Shown piece after piece: positions 1 through 6,439 of a DNA stretch of 12,296 nt. The stretch's first letter is position 1. Every line of letters starts with the position of its first letter. A program made the position numbers and the translations under genes. The notes below the pieces were generated by a model. It was not told the DNA's origin. It ran no database searches and was given only the letters and a program-made list of their open reading frames with translations. The stretch comes from DASRSS01 sp035656335 (GTDB taxonomy: Bacteria > Actinomycetota > Actinomycetes > Mycobacteriales > Jatrophihabitantaceae). The stretch spans positions 1 through 12,296 of the forward strand of contig DASRSS010000102.1 of assembly GCA_035656335.1 (NCBI GenBank), read 5' to 3'.

Positions 1-2
1 AC

Positions 3-236
3 TTCGACCTGATGTGCTACCAGAGCGCGGACGGCAAGCCGGTCAGCGTGCAGTGCCCCGACCCGGTCATGCAGCAGCGCCTGGACTGCGGCGGCGACGA
101 CTACTACAACCCGCACCCGGCACCGGGCAGCTACCTCGCCACGCACTGGAACACGGCGAACTCTTCCTTCCTGTATGGCGGCGGCTCGCCGCGTACCACC
201 CCGCCGATCACCCTCGCGGCGGAAGCGCGGTCATAA
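3..236 (+). CDS. C-terminal end of a secreted metallopeptidase-like protein (partial, 5' end outside window)
   Basis: The frame is open from the first complete codon at position 3 to a TAA at 234-236, giving 77 residues of the C-terminus. It includes FDLMCYQSADGK, then VQCPDPVMQQRLDCGGDDYY, and GSYLATHWNTANSSFLYGGG. From memory, this pattern (DxMCY, then Cys, then a second Cys followed by the DDYY acidic patch, then the GSYLATHWNTA segment) closes the catalytic domain of secreted reprolysin-like or zinc-metallopeptidase-like proteins of actinobacteria. The HExxH zinc site would lie upstream, outside the window, so catalysis cannot be confirmed. The two cysteines (in VQCP and LDCG) probably form a disulfide in the exported protein. 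The last ~18 residues are a loose Pro/Thr/Ala tail without a sorting motif. It probably does not belong to the pilus cluster, because a strong inverted repeat follows its stop. The family call is moderate; that it is a gene end is firm. Confidence 0.6.
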   Translation, partial: FDLMCYQSADGKPVSVQCPDPVMQQRLDCGGDDYYNPHPAPGSYLATHWNTANSSFLYGGGSPRTTPPITLAAEARS

Positions 237-276
237 CCCGCAGGCGATACCTCCCCCACCGCCTGCGGGTTATGAC
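230..276. terminator. 17-bp perfect inverted repeat overlapping a stop codon; probable transcription terminator
   Basis: Arms at 230-246 (GTCATAACCCGCAGGCG) and 260-276 are exact reverse complements, separated by 13 nt. The TAA stop of the upstream gene sits inside the left arm. No T-run follows the right arm, so it is not a textbook intrinsic terminator, but stem-only terminators are common in GC-rich actinobacteria. Because the repeat is symmetric it could stop transcription from either side. A protein-binding site is the alternative. Confidence 0.65.
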
Positions 277-292
277 TAGCGTTGGACGCGAA

Positions 293-318
293 GTCCGGTT
301 TCGACCGGACCGTCGGTC
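293..318. promoter_or_regulatory. Overlapping short inverted repeats upstream of the CBS gene
   Basis: GTCCGGT (293-299) and ACCGGAC (304-310) are perfect 7-bp arms around a 4-nt loop. A second short pairing, GGACC with GGTCC, overlaps the right arm, so the two structures exclude each other. The element ends about 16 nt before the likely ATG at 335. It could be an operator or part of the leader RNA. I see no convincing -35/-10 pair nearby. Confidence 0.3.
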
Positions 319-334
319 CAGTGGCGAGGTGAGC

Positions 335-784
335 ATGAAGATCTCCGACGTTTTGCCGCGCAAGTTCCGGCATCCGGGCTCAGATGTGGTCACGGTCCTG
401 CCGAATATGACGGTGCGAGAGCTGCTGTCCGTCCTGGCCGACCAGGACATCGGAGCAGTGGTTGTCGTCGAAGGCAGCGGCGACGCTGTCGCGGTCGAAG
501 GCATCGTCTCCGAGCGCGACATCGTTCGACGGCTCGACGAGTCCGGCGCGGGGGTGCTGGACGCGCCGGTCAGCCAGATCATGACCACTGCGGTGGTCAC
601 GTGCGGACCGGAGGACGAGCTGGACGCCGTCGCGGCGACGATGACCGAGCGTCGGATTCGGCACATGCCGGTCGTCGAATCCGGCCAACTGGTGGGGCTC
701 GTGTCGATCGGCGACGTGGTCTTCAGCCGGATGCACCAGCTGGAGGTCGACCGCGGACAGCTGGAGCAATACATCACCGGTTGA
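335..784 (+). CDS. Small tandem CBS-domain protein (Bateman module)
   Basis: The protein has 149 residues and consists almost wholly of two CBS domains. The first spans about residues 1-70, with VVTVLPNMTVRELLSVLADQDIGA leading to GIVSERDIVRRL. The second spans about 76-136, with IMTTAVVTCGPEDELD leading to RRIRHMPVVESGQLVGLVSIGDVV. CBS pairs typically bind adenine nucleotides (AMP, ATP, S-adenosylmethionine) and act as energy or redox sensors; no effector domain is fused here, so the protein would act through a partner. A short acidic tail (QLEVDRGQLEQYITG) ends it. The ATG at 335 is preceded by GGCGAGG at 323-329. A GTG at 329 is an in-frame alternative that adds two residues. The long frame continuing upstream to position 14 is read-through across the terminator. 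It lies 92 bp before pilB on the same strand, but each gene has hairpins around it, so a shared operon is uncertain. The family is certain; the ligand and partner are unknown. Confidence 0.9.
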   Translation: MKISDVLPRKFRHPGSDVVTVLPNMTVRELLSVLADQDIGAVVVVEGSGDAVAVEGIVSERDIVRRLDESGAGVLDAPVSQIMTTAVVTCGPEDELDAVAATMTERRIRHMPVVESGQLVGLVSIGDVVFSRMHQLEVDRGQLEQYITG

Positions 785-789
785 TCGAG

Positions 790-808
790 CCGGTGGACGA
801 ACCACCGG
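790..808 (+). terminator. Short hairpin just after the CBS gene stop; weak terminator candidate
   Basis: CCGGTGG (790-796) and CCACCGG (802-808) pair perfectly around ACGAA, starting 6 nt after the TGA of the CBS gene. There is no T-run. It may separate the CBS transcript from pilB or only attenuate read-through. Confidence 0.4.
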
Positions 809-840
809 AGGGCTGCCACGTGACGCGCAGGGTTTCAGCT

Positions 841-863
841 ACTCTCGACCGAAAATCGAGAGT
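841..863. promoter_or_regulatory. 8-bp perfect inverted repeat in the pilB leader
   Basis: ACTCTCGA (841-848) and TCGAGAGT (856-863) are exact reverse complements separated by CCGAAAA. The repeat ends 3 nt before the pilB Shine-Dalgarno stretch and 13 nt before its ATG. It could be an operator for a dimeric repressor or an mRNA hairpin affecting ribosome access. Confidence 0.45.
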
Positions 864-865
864 TC

Positions 866-872
866 GAGGCGG
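866..872 (+). promoter_or_regulatory. Ribosome binding site supporting the pilB ATG start
   Basis: GAGGCGG lies 4 nt upstream of the ATG at 877, and its GAGG core is 7 nt from it. The competing in-frame GTG at 820 also has a good site, GGAGGG at 807-812, 7 nt upstream. That start would add 19 residues (VTRRVSATLDRKSRVRGGR) unlike the usual PilB N-terminus and would put the inverted repeat at 841-863 inside the coding region. Confidence 0.5.
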
Positions 873-876
873 ACGC

Positions 877-2556
877 ATGTATCACACGCACGGACCGGTC
901 CTCGAGGCCCTCCGCGTCCGCGGGCTGAGCCGCACCGCGCTCGACCAAGCGGTCTTGATCGCGGAGAAGACCGGGCGCTCACTTCCCGACGTCCTGGTCG
1001 ACGAACGCATCGTCACCGAAGTCGAACTGGCCGAGGCGACCGCTGAGGCGTACGGCATCGTCAGCATCGACCTGAGCAACTACCCGATCGACCCGGCCGC
1101 CACCGCCAAGATCCCCGCCGTCCTCGCCCGCCGGCACAAGATGCTCGGCATCGGGTTCGAGGAGGGCGAGATCGTCGTCGCCGTCGCCGACCCGGGCGAC
1201 GTCCTCGCGCTCGACGACATCCGCGCCGCCACGGGCGTGCAGGTGCGCCCCGTCGTCGCCGCGCGCGACGAACTCAGCCGCGCGATCGACCGGCTGCAGC
1301 GCGCCGAGACCGACCTGAACGACGTCGCGGCCAGCCTGGCCTTCGAGGAGTCCGCGGCGCCCGCGCTCGGTTCGCTCACCGCGGTCAGCGACGAGGCGCC
1401 GATCGTCCGCTACGTCAACAACCTCATCGAGCAGGCCATCGAGAGCCGCGCGTCCGACCTGCACATCGAGCCCGCCGAGCACGACGTGCGGGTGCGGTAC
1501 CGCATCGACGGCGTGCTGCACGAGATCGAGACGGTGCCGCGCGGCGTCCAATCGGCGCTGATCAGCCGACTGAAGATCATGTCCGGCGTCGACATCACCG
1601 AGCGCCGGGTCCCGCAGAACGGCCGCATCACCATGCAGGTCGGCTCGCGCGGCGTCGACCTTCGCCTGGCCACGCTGCCGACCGTGTGGGGCGAGAAGAT
1701 CGTGCTCCGGGTGCTCGACACCGGTAGCGGTGTCGACCTGGACCTGCTCAAACTCGGCTTCAGCGAGCAGAACTACGCGCGCTACTCGACCTCGTTCAGC
1801 AAGCCGCACGGCATGGTGCTGGTGACCGGGCCGACCGGTTCGGGCAAGTCGACGACGCTGTACGCGACGCTGGGCAAGATCAGCAAGCCCGAGGTCAACA
1901 TCATCACCGTCGAGGACCCGGTCGAGTACCGGCTGCCCGGCGTGAACCAGGTGCAGGTCAACCACAAGGCCGGCCTGACGTTCGCTGCCGTGCTGCCCGC
2001 GATCCTGCGTTCGGACCCGGACATCGTGCTGATCGGCGAGATCCGCGACCGGGTGACGGCGCAGCTGGCGGTCGAGGCCGCGCTCACCGGCCACCTGGTG
2101 CTGTCGACGCTGCACACGAACGACGCGCCGTCGGCCGTCACCCGGCTGACCGAGATGGGCATCGAGCCGTTCCTGGTCGGCTCCTCGCTGGACTGCGTCA
2201 TGGCCCAGCGGCTGGCCCGCCGGCTGTGCCAGTGGTGCAAGCAGTCGTACGAGCCGAGCCGCAACGAGCTGGACGCGGCGCGCTGGCCGTACGAGGTGCT
2301 GCCCGCACCGACCGAGCTGTGGCAGCCGGTCGGCTGCCGCTCGTGCTCGAACACCGGCTACCACGGCCGGATCGCGATCCACGAGGTCATGCCGGTCACC
2401 GAGAGCATCGAGCGGCTGGCCGTCGAGCACGGCTCGGCCCACGAGATCCAGCGCGTCGCGATGGACGAGGGCATGGAGGTTCTCCGCCTGGACGGTCTGC
2501 GCAAGGCCGTGACCGGGGAGACGTCCCTCGCCGAGGTGCTGCGCGTCGCGATCTGA
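877..2556 (+). CDS. pilB: Type IV pilus extension ATPase PilB (GspE/PulE family)
   Basis: This 559-residue protein is the hexameric cytoplasmic motor that drives pilin assembly at the inner-membrane platform. Residues ~15-135 resemble the MshEN/GspE N-terminal domain (GRSLPDVLVDERIVTEVELAEA). The catalytic half carries Walker A GPTGSGKS at 318-325 (K324), the Asp box VEDPVEYR around 345-352, Walker B DIVLIGEIRD at 382-391 and a His box with STLHTNDAPSA at 410-420. Four cysteines, C451/C454 and C487/C490, form the zinc tetracysteine motif typical of PilB/GspE and absent from PilT. The C-terminal segment GCRSCSNTGYHGRIAIHEVM is also diagnostic. Length fits the family. It heads the pilus cluster and is followed by 218 bp of structured non-coding DNA before pilT. 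MshEN domains often bind c-di-GMP, but here the usual Gly in the LVxxG turn is replaced (LVDERIV), so binding is doubtful. The ATG at 877 was chosen over an in-frame GTG at 820. Confidence 0.95.
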   Translation: MYHTHGPVLEALRVRGLSRTALDQAVLIAEKTGRSLPDVLVDERIVTEVELAEATAEAYGIVSIDLSNYPIDPAATAKIPAVLARRHKMLGIGFEEGEIVVAVADPGDVLALDDIRAATGVQVRPVVAARDELSRAIDRLQRAETDLNDVAASLAFEESAAPALGSLTAVSDEAPIVRYVNNLIEQAIESRASDLHIEPAEHDVRVRYRIDGVLHEIETVPRGVQSALISRLKIMSGVDITERRVPQNGRITMQVGSRGVDLRLATLPTVWGEKIVLRVLDTGSGVDLDLLKLGFSEQNYARYSTSFSKPHGMVLVTGPTGSGKSTTLYATLGKISKPEVNIITVEDPVEYRLPGVNQVQVNHKAGLTFAAVLPAILRSDPDIVLIGEIRDRVTAQLAVEAALTGHLVLSTLHTNDAPSAVTRLTEMGIEPFLVGSSLDCVMAQRLARRLCQWCKQSYEPSRNELDAARWPYEVLPAPTELWQPVGCRSCSNTGYHGRIAIHEVMPVTESIERLAVEHGSAHEIQRVAMDEGMEVLRLDGLRKAVTGETSLAEVLRVAI

Positions 2557-2562
2557 CGCCGT

Positions 2563-2586
2563 CCGGCGGGCCCGCGGGGCCGCCGG
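2563..2586 (+). terminator. GC-rich hairpin after pilB
   Basis: CCGGCGG (2563-2569) pairs with CCGCCGG (2580-2586), beginning 6 nt after the pilB stop. The loop contains the self-complementary CCCGCGGG. No T-run follows. With the AT-richer, repeat-laden stretch after it, this suggests that pilB transcription is at least attenuated and that pilT has its own promoter. Confidence 0.45.
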
Positions 2587-2646
2587 CACCTGACATTTCG
2601 GGCTCGAGCTGCCCAGTTTGCTGCGATTTGCGCCGCTCCGTGCAGC

Positions 2647-2689
2647 GAAGTTCACCGATTCAGTGAACTCACGGAAGTTAACGCCGATT
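2647..2689. promoter_or_regulatory. Inverted and direct repeats upstream of pilT; candidate operator
   Basis: AGTTCAC (2649-2655) and GTGAACT (2663-2669) form a perfect 7-bp inverted repeat with a 7-nt spacer. Overlapping it, GAAGTTCACCGATT (2647-2660) recurs imperfectly as GAAGTTAACGCCGATT (2674-2689), 27 bp downstream. The stretch is less GC-rich than the flanking genes. Together these fit a two-site binding region for a regulator of pilT. No -10/-35 hexamers are convincing. Confidence 0.4.
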
Positions 2690-2735
2690 ACATGCCCAGT
2701 GGACCGTCCATATGGTCCGCGTGAAGTACGGTCGT

Positions 2736-2754
2736 TCGCCCTGGGGATGGGCGA
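2736..2754 (+). promoter_or_regulatory. Hairpin close to the pilT start
   Basis: TCGCCC (2736-2741) pairs with GGGCGA (2749-2754) around TGGGGAT. It ends 20 nt before the GTG start of pilT. The likely Shine-Dalgarno sequence is AGGGG at 2764-2768, between this hairpin and the GTG. It may be part of a leader that tunes pilT translation. Confidence 0.3.
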
Positions 2755-2774
2755 CTGAGCGCTAGGGGCTAGGC

Positions 2775-3932
2775 GTGCACACACATTCCGCTACGGCGGT
2801 CGAGGGTCAGGCACAGGGCTATGAGGGTGTCTACGGCCAGGGTGCCCGGCTGCCCCGAAGCGAGGCCCGCGACGCCCTCGACACGCTGCTCACCACCCTG
2901 ATCGAGCGCGGCGGCTCCGACCTGCACCTGACCGCCGGCAGCGCGCCGACCATCCGCATCCACGGCGACCTGAACCGGCTCACCGACTACGCCGACCTGA
3001 CGCCCGAAGACACCATGAAGCTGGTCCGCTCCATCGTCACGCCCGAGCAGTGGCTGCGGTTCGAGACCGAGCGCGAGTACGACTTCGCCTACGACGTCCC
3101 CGGCCTGTCCCGGTTCCGCGTCAACCTGTTCCAGCAGCGCGGCTCCTACGGCGCCGTCATGCGCGCGATCCCCCACGACATCCGTCCGCTGAGCGAGCTC
3201 GGCGTCCCGCTGCAGATCGAGCAGTTCGCCTACCTGCCGCGCGGCCTGGTCCTGGTGACCGGCCCGACCGGTTCGGGCAAGACGACGACGCTGGCCAGCC
3301 TGCTCGACCTCGCGAACCGCACGCGGCGCGACCACATCGTCACCATCGAGGACCCGATCGAGTTCCTGCACCAGCACAAGCGGTGCATCGTGAACCAGCG
3401 CGAGGTCGGCGTCGACACCGGCGGCTTCGCGACCGCGCTCAAGCACGTGCTGCGCCAGGACCCCGACATCATCCTGGTCGGCGAGCTCCGTGACCTGGAG
3501 ACCGTCTCGACCGCGATCACCGCCGCCGAGACCGGGCACCTCGTGCTCGCCACGCTGCACACGCAGAGCGCCGCGCAGACGGTCGACCGCGTGATCGACA
3601 TCTTCCCGCCGCACCAGCAGCAGGAGGTGCGCGCCCAGCTCGCGACGACGCTGCAGGGCGTCGTCACCCAGTCGCTGGTGAAGCGGACGGACGGGCAGGG
3701 CCGCACGATCGTCTGCGAGGTCATGTTCGCCACCGCCGCGATCCGGAACCTGATCCGTGAGGGCAAGAACTTCCAGATTCCCTCGTTCATGCAGTCCTCC
3801 GGCGGCGACGGGATGCTGACCTTCGACCAGCACCTCGCGCAGCGCGTTTCCGAAGGCCTCATCGGCTACGACCAGGCGCTCGAGCTCTGCCACGCGCCTG
3901 AAGAGTTCCAGCGGCTGGCAAGGCGGGTGTGA
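2775..3932 (+). CDS. pilT: Type IV pilus retraction ATPase PilT
   Basis: The 385-residue protein is the hexameric ATPase that disassembles the pilus and powers twitching or DNA uptake. After ~30 unconserved residues, LDTLLTTLIERGGSDLHLTAG starts the PilT N-terminal PAS-like domain. Walker A GPTGSGKT spans 163-170, the Asp box IEDPIEF about 191-197, and Walker B DIILVGELRD 231-240. The His-box region is ATLHTQSAAQTVDR. The C-terminal motif AIRNLIRE at 322-329, known to be needed for retraction in PilT proteins, is fully present. No tetracysteine motif is seen, which separates it from PilB. The frame begins with GTG at 2775, with AGGGG 6 nt upstream; no other plausible start lies ahead of the conserved domain. 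The N-terminal ~30 residues are longer than in classical PilT. pilC follows after 4 nt, so the two are probably co-transcribed. Confidence 0.95.
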   Translation: MHTHSATAVEGQAQGYEGVYGQGARLPRSEARDALDTLLTTLIERGGSDLHLTAGSAPTIRIHGDLNRLTDYADLTPEDTMKLVRSIVTPEQWLRFETEREYDFAYDVPGLSRFRVNLFQQRGSYGAVMRAIPHDIRPLSELGVPLQIEQFAYLPRGLVLVTGPTGSGKTTTLASLLDLANRTRRDHIVTIEDPIEFLHQHKRCIVNQREVGVDTGGFATALKHVLRQDPDIILVGELRDLETVSTAITAAETGHLVLATLHTQSAAQTVDRVIDIFPPHQQQEVRAQLATTLQGVVTQSLVKRTDGQGRTIVCEVMFATAAIRNLIREGKNFQIPSFMQSSGGDGMLTFDQHLAQRVSEGLIGYDQALELCHAPEEFQRLARRV

Positions 3933-3936
3933 ACCG

Positions 3937-5193
3937 ATGACTGCTATCGCTCCCAGCAGGACCAAGAACAAGACCTACGACTACGAGGTCATCGACGGCT
4001 CCGGCAAGCGCAGCAAGGGCACGCTCGAGGCGCCGAACGAGGACGCCGTCGCGAGCGCGCTGCGGCAGCAGGGTGTTTCCCCGCTGTCCATCCGCGAGGC
4101 CGGCACGGGCCTGAACCGTGAGATCAAGCTCTTCAACATCGGCGACCGCGTCACCTTGAAGGATCTGGCGATCTTCGCGCGCCAGTTCGCGACGATGACG
4201 ACGTCCGGGCTGTCGCTGCTGCGCTCGCTCGCCATCCTCGAGGAGCAGACGCCGAAGCCCAAGCTGGCCAAGGCCATCCGCGAGGTGCGGCTCGACATCG
4301 AGAGCGGTGCGTCGCTGTCCGGCGCGATGGCCAAGCACGGCAAGATCTTCCCGCGCCTGATGGTCGCGATGATCAACGCCGGTGAGACCGGCGGCTTCCT
4401 GGACAACGCGCTCGACCGCATCGCGACGAACCTGGAGAAGGACGCCAACCTCCGGGCGAAAGTCAAGTCGGCGCTGACGTATCCGGTGATCGTGCTGTGC
4501 TTCAGCGTGGTGATGGTCGCCGCTGTGCTGATCTTCATCGTCCCGGTGTTCTCGAAGATGTTCAAGCAGCTGAACGCACAGCTGCCGCTACCGACGCGCA
4601 TCCTCGTGGCGCTGAGCAACCAGGCGTGGTGGGCGCTCCCGCTGTTCATCGCAGTGGTCGTCGGTGCGTTCCTCGGCATCAAGCGCCAGTACCGCGAGAG
4701 CGCGGAGTTCCGGCTGGCGTTCGACAAGCTGAAGCTGAAGCTGCCGGTCTTCGGCACGCTGTTCGCGAAGATCGCGCTCAGCCGCTGGTCCCGCAACCTC
4801 GGCACGCTGCTCGCCGTCGGTGTCCCGATCATGCAGGCGCTCGACATCGTCGGCGAGACCAGCGGCAACGCGGTCGTCGCCGGGGCGATGGACGGTGTCA
4901 GCAGCGCCGTCCGCGACGGCCAGCCGATCTCCTCGGCGTTGGACGACAACCCGCTGTTCCCGGCGATGGTCGTGCAGATGATCGAGGTCGGTGAGGAGTC
5001 CGGCCAGCTCAGCGCGATGCTGGACAAGATCGCCGACTTCTACGACCACGAGGTCGACGCCGCCACCGAGCAGCTCGCGGCAGCCATCGAGCCGGTGATG
5101 GTCGTGGTCATGGGCGGCATCATCGGCACCGTCGTGGTCGCGATGTACATGCCGATGTTCACGGTGTACCAGCACATCCAGGGTGCGTCATGA
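3937..5193 (+). CDS. pilC: Type IV pilus inner-membrane platform protein PilC (GspF family)
   Basis: This 418-residue polytopic protein is the platform on which PilB and PilT act. It has the two T2SSF domains of the family: about residues 78-201 (starting LAIFARQFATMTTSGLSLLRSL) and about 281-404 (ALSRWSRNLGTLLAVGVPIMQAL). Each carries the repeated glycine-rich AGETGG or VGEESG signature (INAGETGGFLDNAL, IEVGEESGQLSAML). Three membrane segments are visible: ~181-205, ~231-248 and ~385-408. A soluble N-terminal domain (YDYEVIDGSGKRSKGTLEAPNEDAV) precedes them, as is usual. Length is standard. The ATG at 3937 lies 4 nt after the pilT stop, with AAGGCGGG upstream inside the pilT end. The stop overlaps the next start as ATGA, so the downstream unknown gene is probably coupled to it by re-initiation. 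Confidence 0.95.
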   Translation: MTAIAPSRTKNKTYDYEVIDGSGKRSKGTLEAPNEDAVASALRQQGVSPLSIREAGTGLNREIKLFNIGDRVTLKDLAIFARQFATMTTSGLSLLRSLAILEEQTPKPKLAKAIREVRLDIESGASLSGAMAKHGKIFPRLMVAMINAGETGGFLDNALDRIATNLEKDANLRAKVKSALTYPVIVLCFSVVMVAAVLIFIVPVFSKMFKQLNAQLPLPTRILVALSNQAWWALPLFIAVVVGAFLGIKRQYRESAEFRLAFDKLKLKLPVFGTLFAKIALSRWSRNLGTLLAVGVPIMQALDIVGETSGNAVVAGAMDGVSSAVRDGQPISSALDDNPLFPAMVVQMIEVGEESGQLSAMLDKIADFYDHEVDAATEQLAAAIEPVMVVVMGGIIGTVVVAMYMPMFTVYQHIQGAS

Positions 5194-6302
5194 AGCGCCG
5201 GACCGGGCGTCGCGCCCTCACCGCAGTCGGTGCCGCCGGCCTCGCGATCTCCCTGGTCGCGACCGTTCCCGCCGCGCCCGCCGTTGCCGACACGAGCCGC
5301 GGCAGCGCGTACTCGGCCGCTGGCCAGGTCGGCGCCGCCAACGGCCTGCAGGTCAAGACCTCGACGTCCGGGCTGCTGTTCTTCCTGCAGCCCGTCCTGG
5401 CCGCCGTGCTCGACCCGCTGCTCAGCACCGTCACGAGCGTGATCCCCAGCGTCGTCGGCCAACTGACGTCGACACTGGTCGGTGGCACCGGCCTGAGCGC
5501 GACGAACAACGGGACGACCGTTCCGACGCCGACGAACGGGGTCTACCCCACCTGCAGCTCGCCGTGGGACTCCAGCGACTGCTACGGCACGACGCCGCTG
5601 TCGGTCGGCCTGCCGCCGCTGCTGAACATCTCGCTCGGCTCGCCCCAGGGATACGCGGCCTACGACCCGACCAACGGGTACAGCGCGGGCTCCCAGATCC
5701 TGGCTCCGGCCGTGAGCCTGCTGGGCATCTCCCTCGTCCAGGCCGGCGTGATCCAGTCGACGTCGCAGTGTTCGCCCACGGGGACGTGCACCCACACGCA
5801 GAGCACCACCAACCTCTCGCTGCTCGGCGGGGCGGTCACGCTCAACATCGCCAACGGCAACTCGCTGGTGACCATCAACAACGGCGCTCAGAGCACCGGC
5901 GGCAACCTGCCGCTGCAGCTGCTCGGTAACGGCATCTCCGTCAGCGTGACCGGGAACCTGCTCACCGCCAAGGTGACGCTCTCGCTCGACTCGCTGACGG
6001 GCCTGCTGGGTCTCAGCAGCCTGGTCGGCGGCGCGGGCGCTTCGGTGGTGCTGACGCTGACCGCCGGTCCCGGCGACTACAACCCCTCCGGCTCCGCGTC
6101 CTCATGGGGCCTCGACCTGGGCCTTGACCTGTCGGCCAACATCTCGATCGACCTCGGCCTGGCCGGCATCAAGATCTCGATCCCCACCGGGATCACGGGC
6201 AGCAACTACGGCAACCTGCTCGACCTCAAGCTCGGCTACACCAGCGCCACCGCGAAGCAGCAGACGACCGGCGGCACCTGGTTCCCGCCCGGCCTGACGT
6301 AG
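5190..6302 (+). CDS. Secreted protein of unknown function, coupled to pilC
   Basis: I do not recognise this 370-residue protein. It begins with a classical Sec signal peptide: MKRRTGRRALT is basic, residues ~12-30 are hydrophobic, and AVA|D suggests cleavage after residue 33. Residues ~60-97 are a hydrophobic, weakly amphipathic stretch (LLFFLQPVLAAVLDPLLSTV). A Thr/Asn/Gly-rich region follows with two cysteine pairs, C122/C131 and C194/C200, likely disulfides. The C-terminal half (~205-350) is rich in Leu/Ser/Gly/Asn and alternates polar and apolar residues (GGAVTLNIANGNSLVTINNG, LSLDSLTGLLGLSSLVGG), as expected of beta strands. There is no LPXTG, transmembrane anchor or pilin leader. The ATGA overlap with pilC and the position just before pilA argue for a pilus-linked role, for example a secreted adhesin or a cell-wall or outer-layer passage factor; this is inference only. 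Confidence 0.85.
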   Translation: MKRRTGRRALTAVGAAGLAISLVATVPAAPAVADTSRGSAYSAAGQVGAANGLQVKTSTSGLLFFLQPVLAAVLDPLLSTVTSVIPSVVGQLTSTLVGGTGLSATNNGTTVPTPTNGVYPTCSSPWDSSDCYGTTPLSVGLPPLLNISLGSPQGYAAYDPTNGYSAGSQILAPAVSLLGISLVQAGVIQSTSQCSPTGTCTHTQSTTNLSLLGGAVTLNIANGNSLVTINNGAQSTGGNLPLQLLGNGISVSVTGNLLTAKVTLSLDSLTGLLGLSSLVGGAGASVVLTLTAGPGDYNPSGSASSWGLDLGLDLSANISIDLGLAGIKISIPTGITGSNYGNLLDLKLGYTSATAKQQTTGGTWFPPGLT

Positions 6303-6320
6303 GCCGCCCACAACTGAATC

Positions 6321-6410
6321 GCGACGCGAGTCGCACACGGATTTCCGGCAACAGCCGGAAGCAGGAAACCGGCTACCGAATGCCGGTGGCCGGTCGGGCA
6401 GCCGCCCGGC
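6321..6410 (+). ncRNA. Structured 5' leader of pilA; candidate cis-regulatory RNA of unassigned class
   Basis: The 140 nt before pilA contain four consecutive perfect hairpins. H1 is GCGAC/GTCGC (6321-6325, 6330-6334) with a GCGA tetraloop of the GNRA type. H2 is TTCCGGC/GCCGGAA (6343-6349, 6354-6360) with loop AACA. H3 is ACCGGC/GCCGGT (6368-6373, 6382-6387) with an 8-nt loop. H4 is CGGGC/GCCCG (6395-6399, 6404-6408), extended by a G-U and a G-C pair. A single-stranded purine run, GCAGGAA, lies between H2 and H3. Pilin genes in some bacteria are controlled by c-di-GMP riboswitches, but I could not find the conserved GGACGCAAAGCC core, so I leave the class open. The hairpins might also be a terminator for the upstream gene or leader stabilisers for abundant pilA mRNA. 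Confidence 0.4.
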
Positions 6411-6424
6411 GTCCATCCCCCACA

Positions 6425-6439
6425 GAGTCAAGGAGACTC
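6425..6439 (+). promoter_or_regulatory. pilA ribosome binding site presented in a hairpin loop
   Basis: GAGTC (6425-6429) and GACTC (6435-6439) pair perfectly around the loop AAGGA. The loop, plus the first G of the right arm, forms the near-ideal Shine-Dalgarno AAGGAG (6430-6435), 7 nt before the ATG at 6443. The placement could regulate translation, and it also fixes the pilA start. Confidence 0.55.

Noticed and set aside
14..334. N-terminal extension of the CBS protein back to position 14
   Set aside because: The extra residues are the out-of-frame shadow of the metallopeptidase-like gene and cross its terminator; the ATG at 335 has a ribosome site.
601..819. PilB start upstream inside the CBS gene
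   Set aside because: The frame overlaps real CBS codons and gives an Arg/Gly-rich stretch with no resemblance to PilB.
979..2784. Long antisense reading frame of about 600 residues opposite pilB
   Set aside because: Its composition is Arg/Asp/Gly/Leu/Val-heavy with no domains, as expected from the reverse strand of GC-rich coding DNA; PilB motifs on the + strand explain the open frame.
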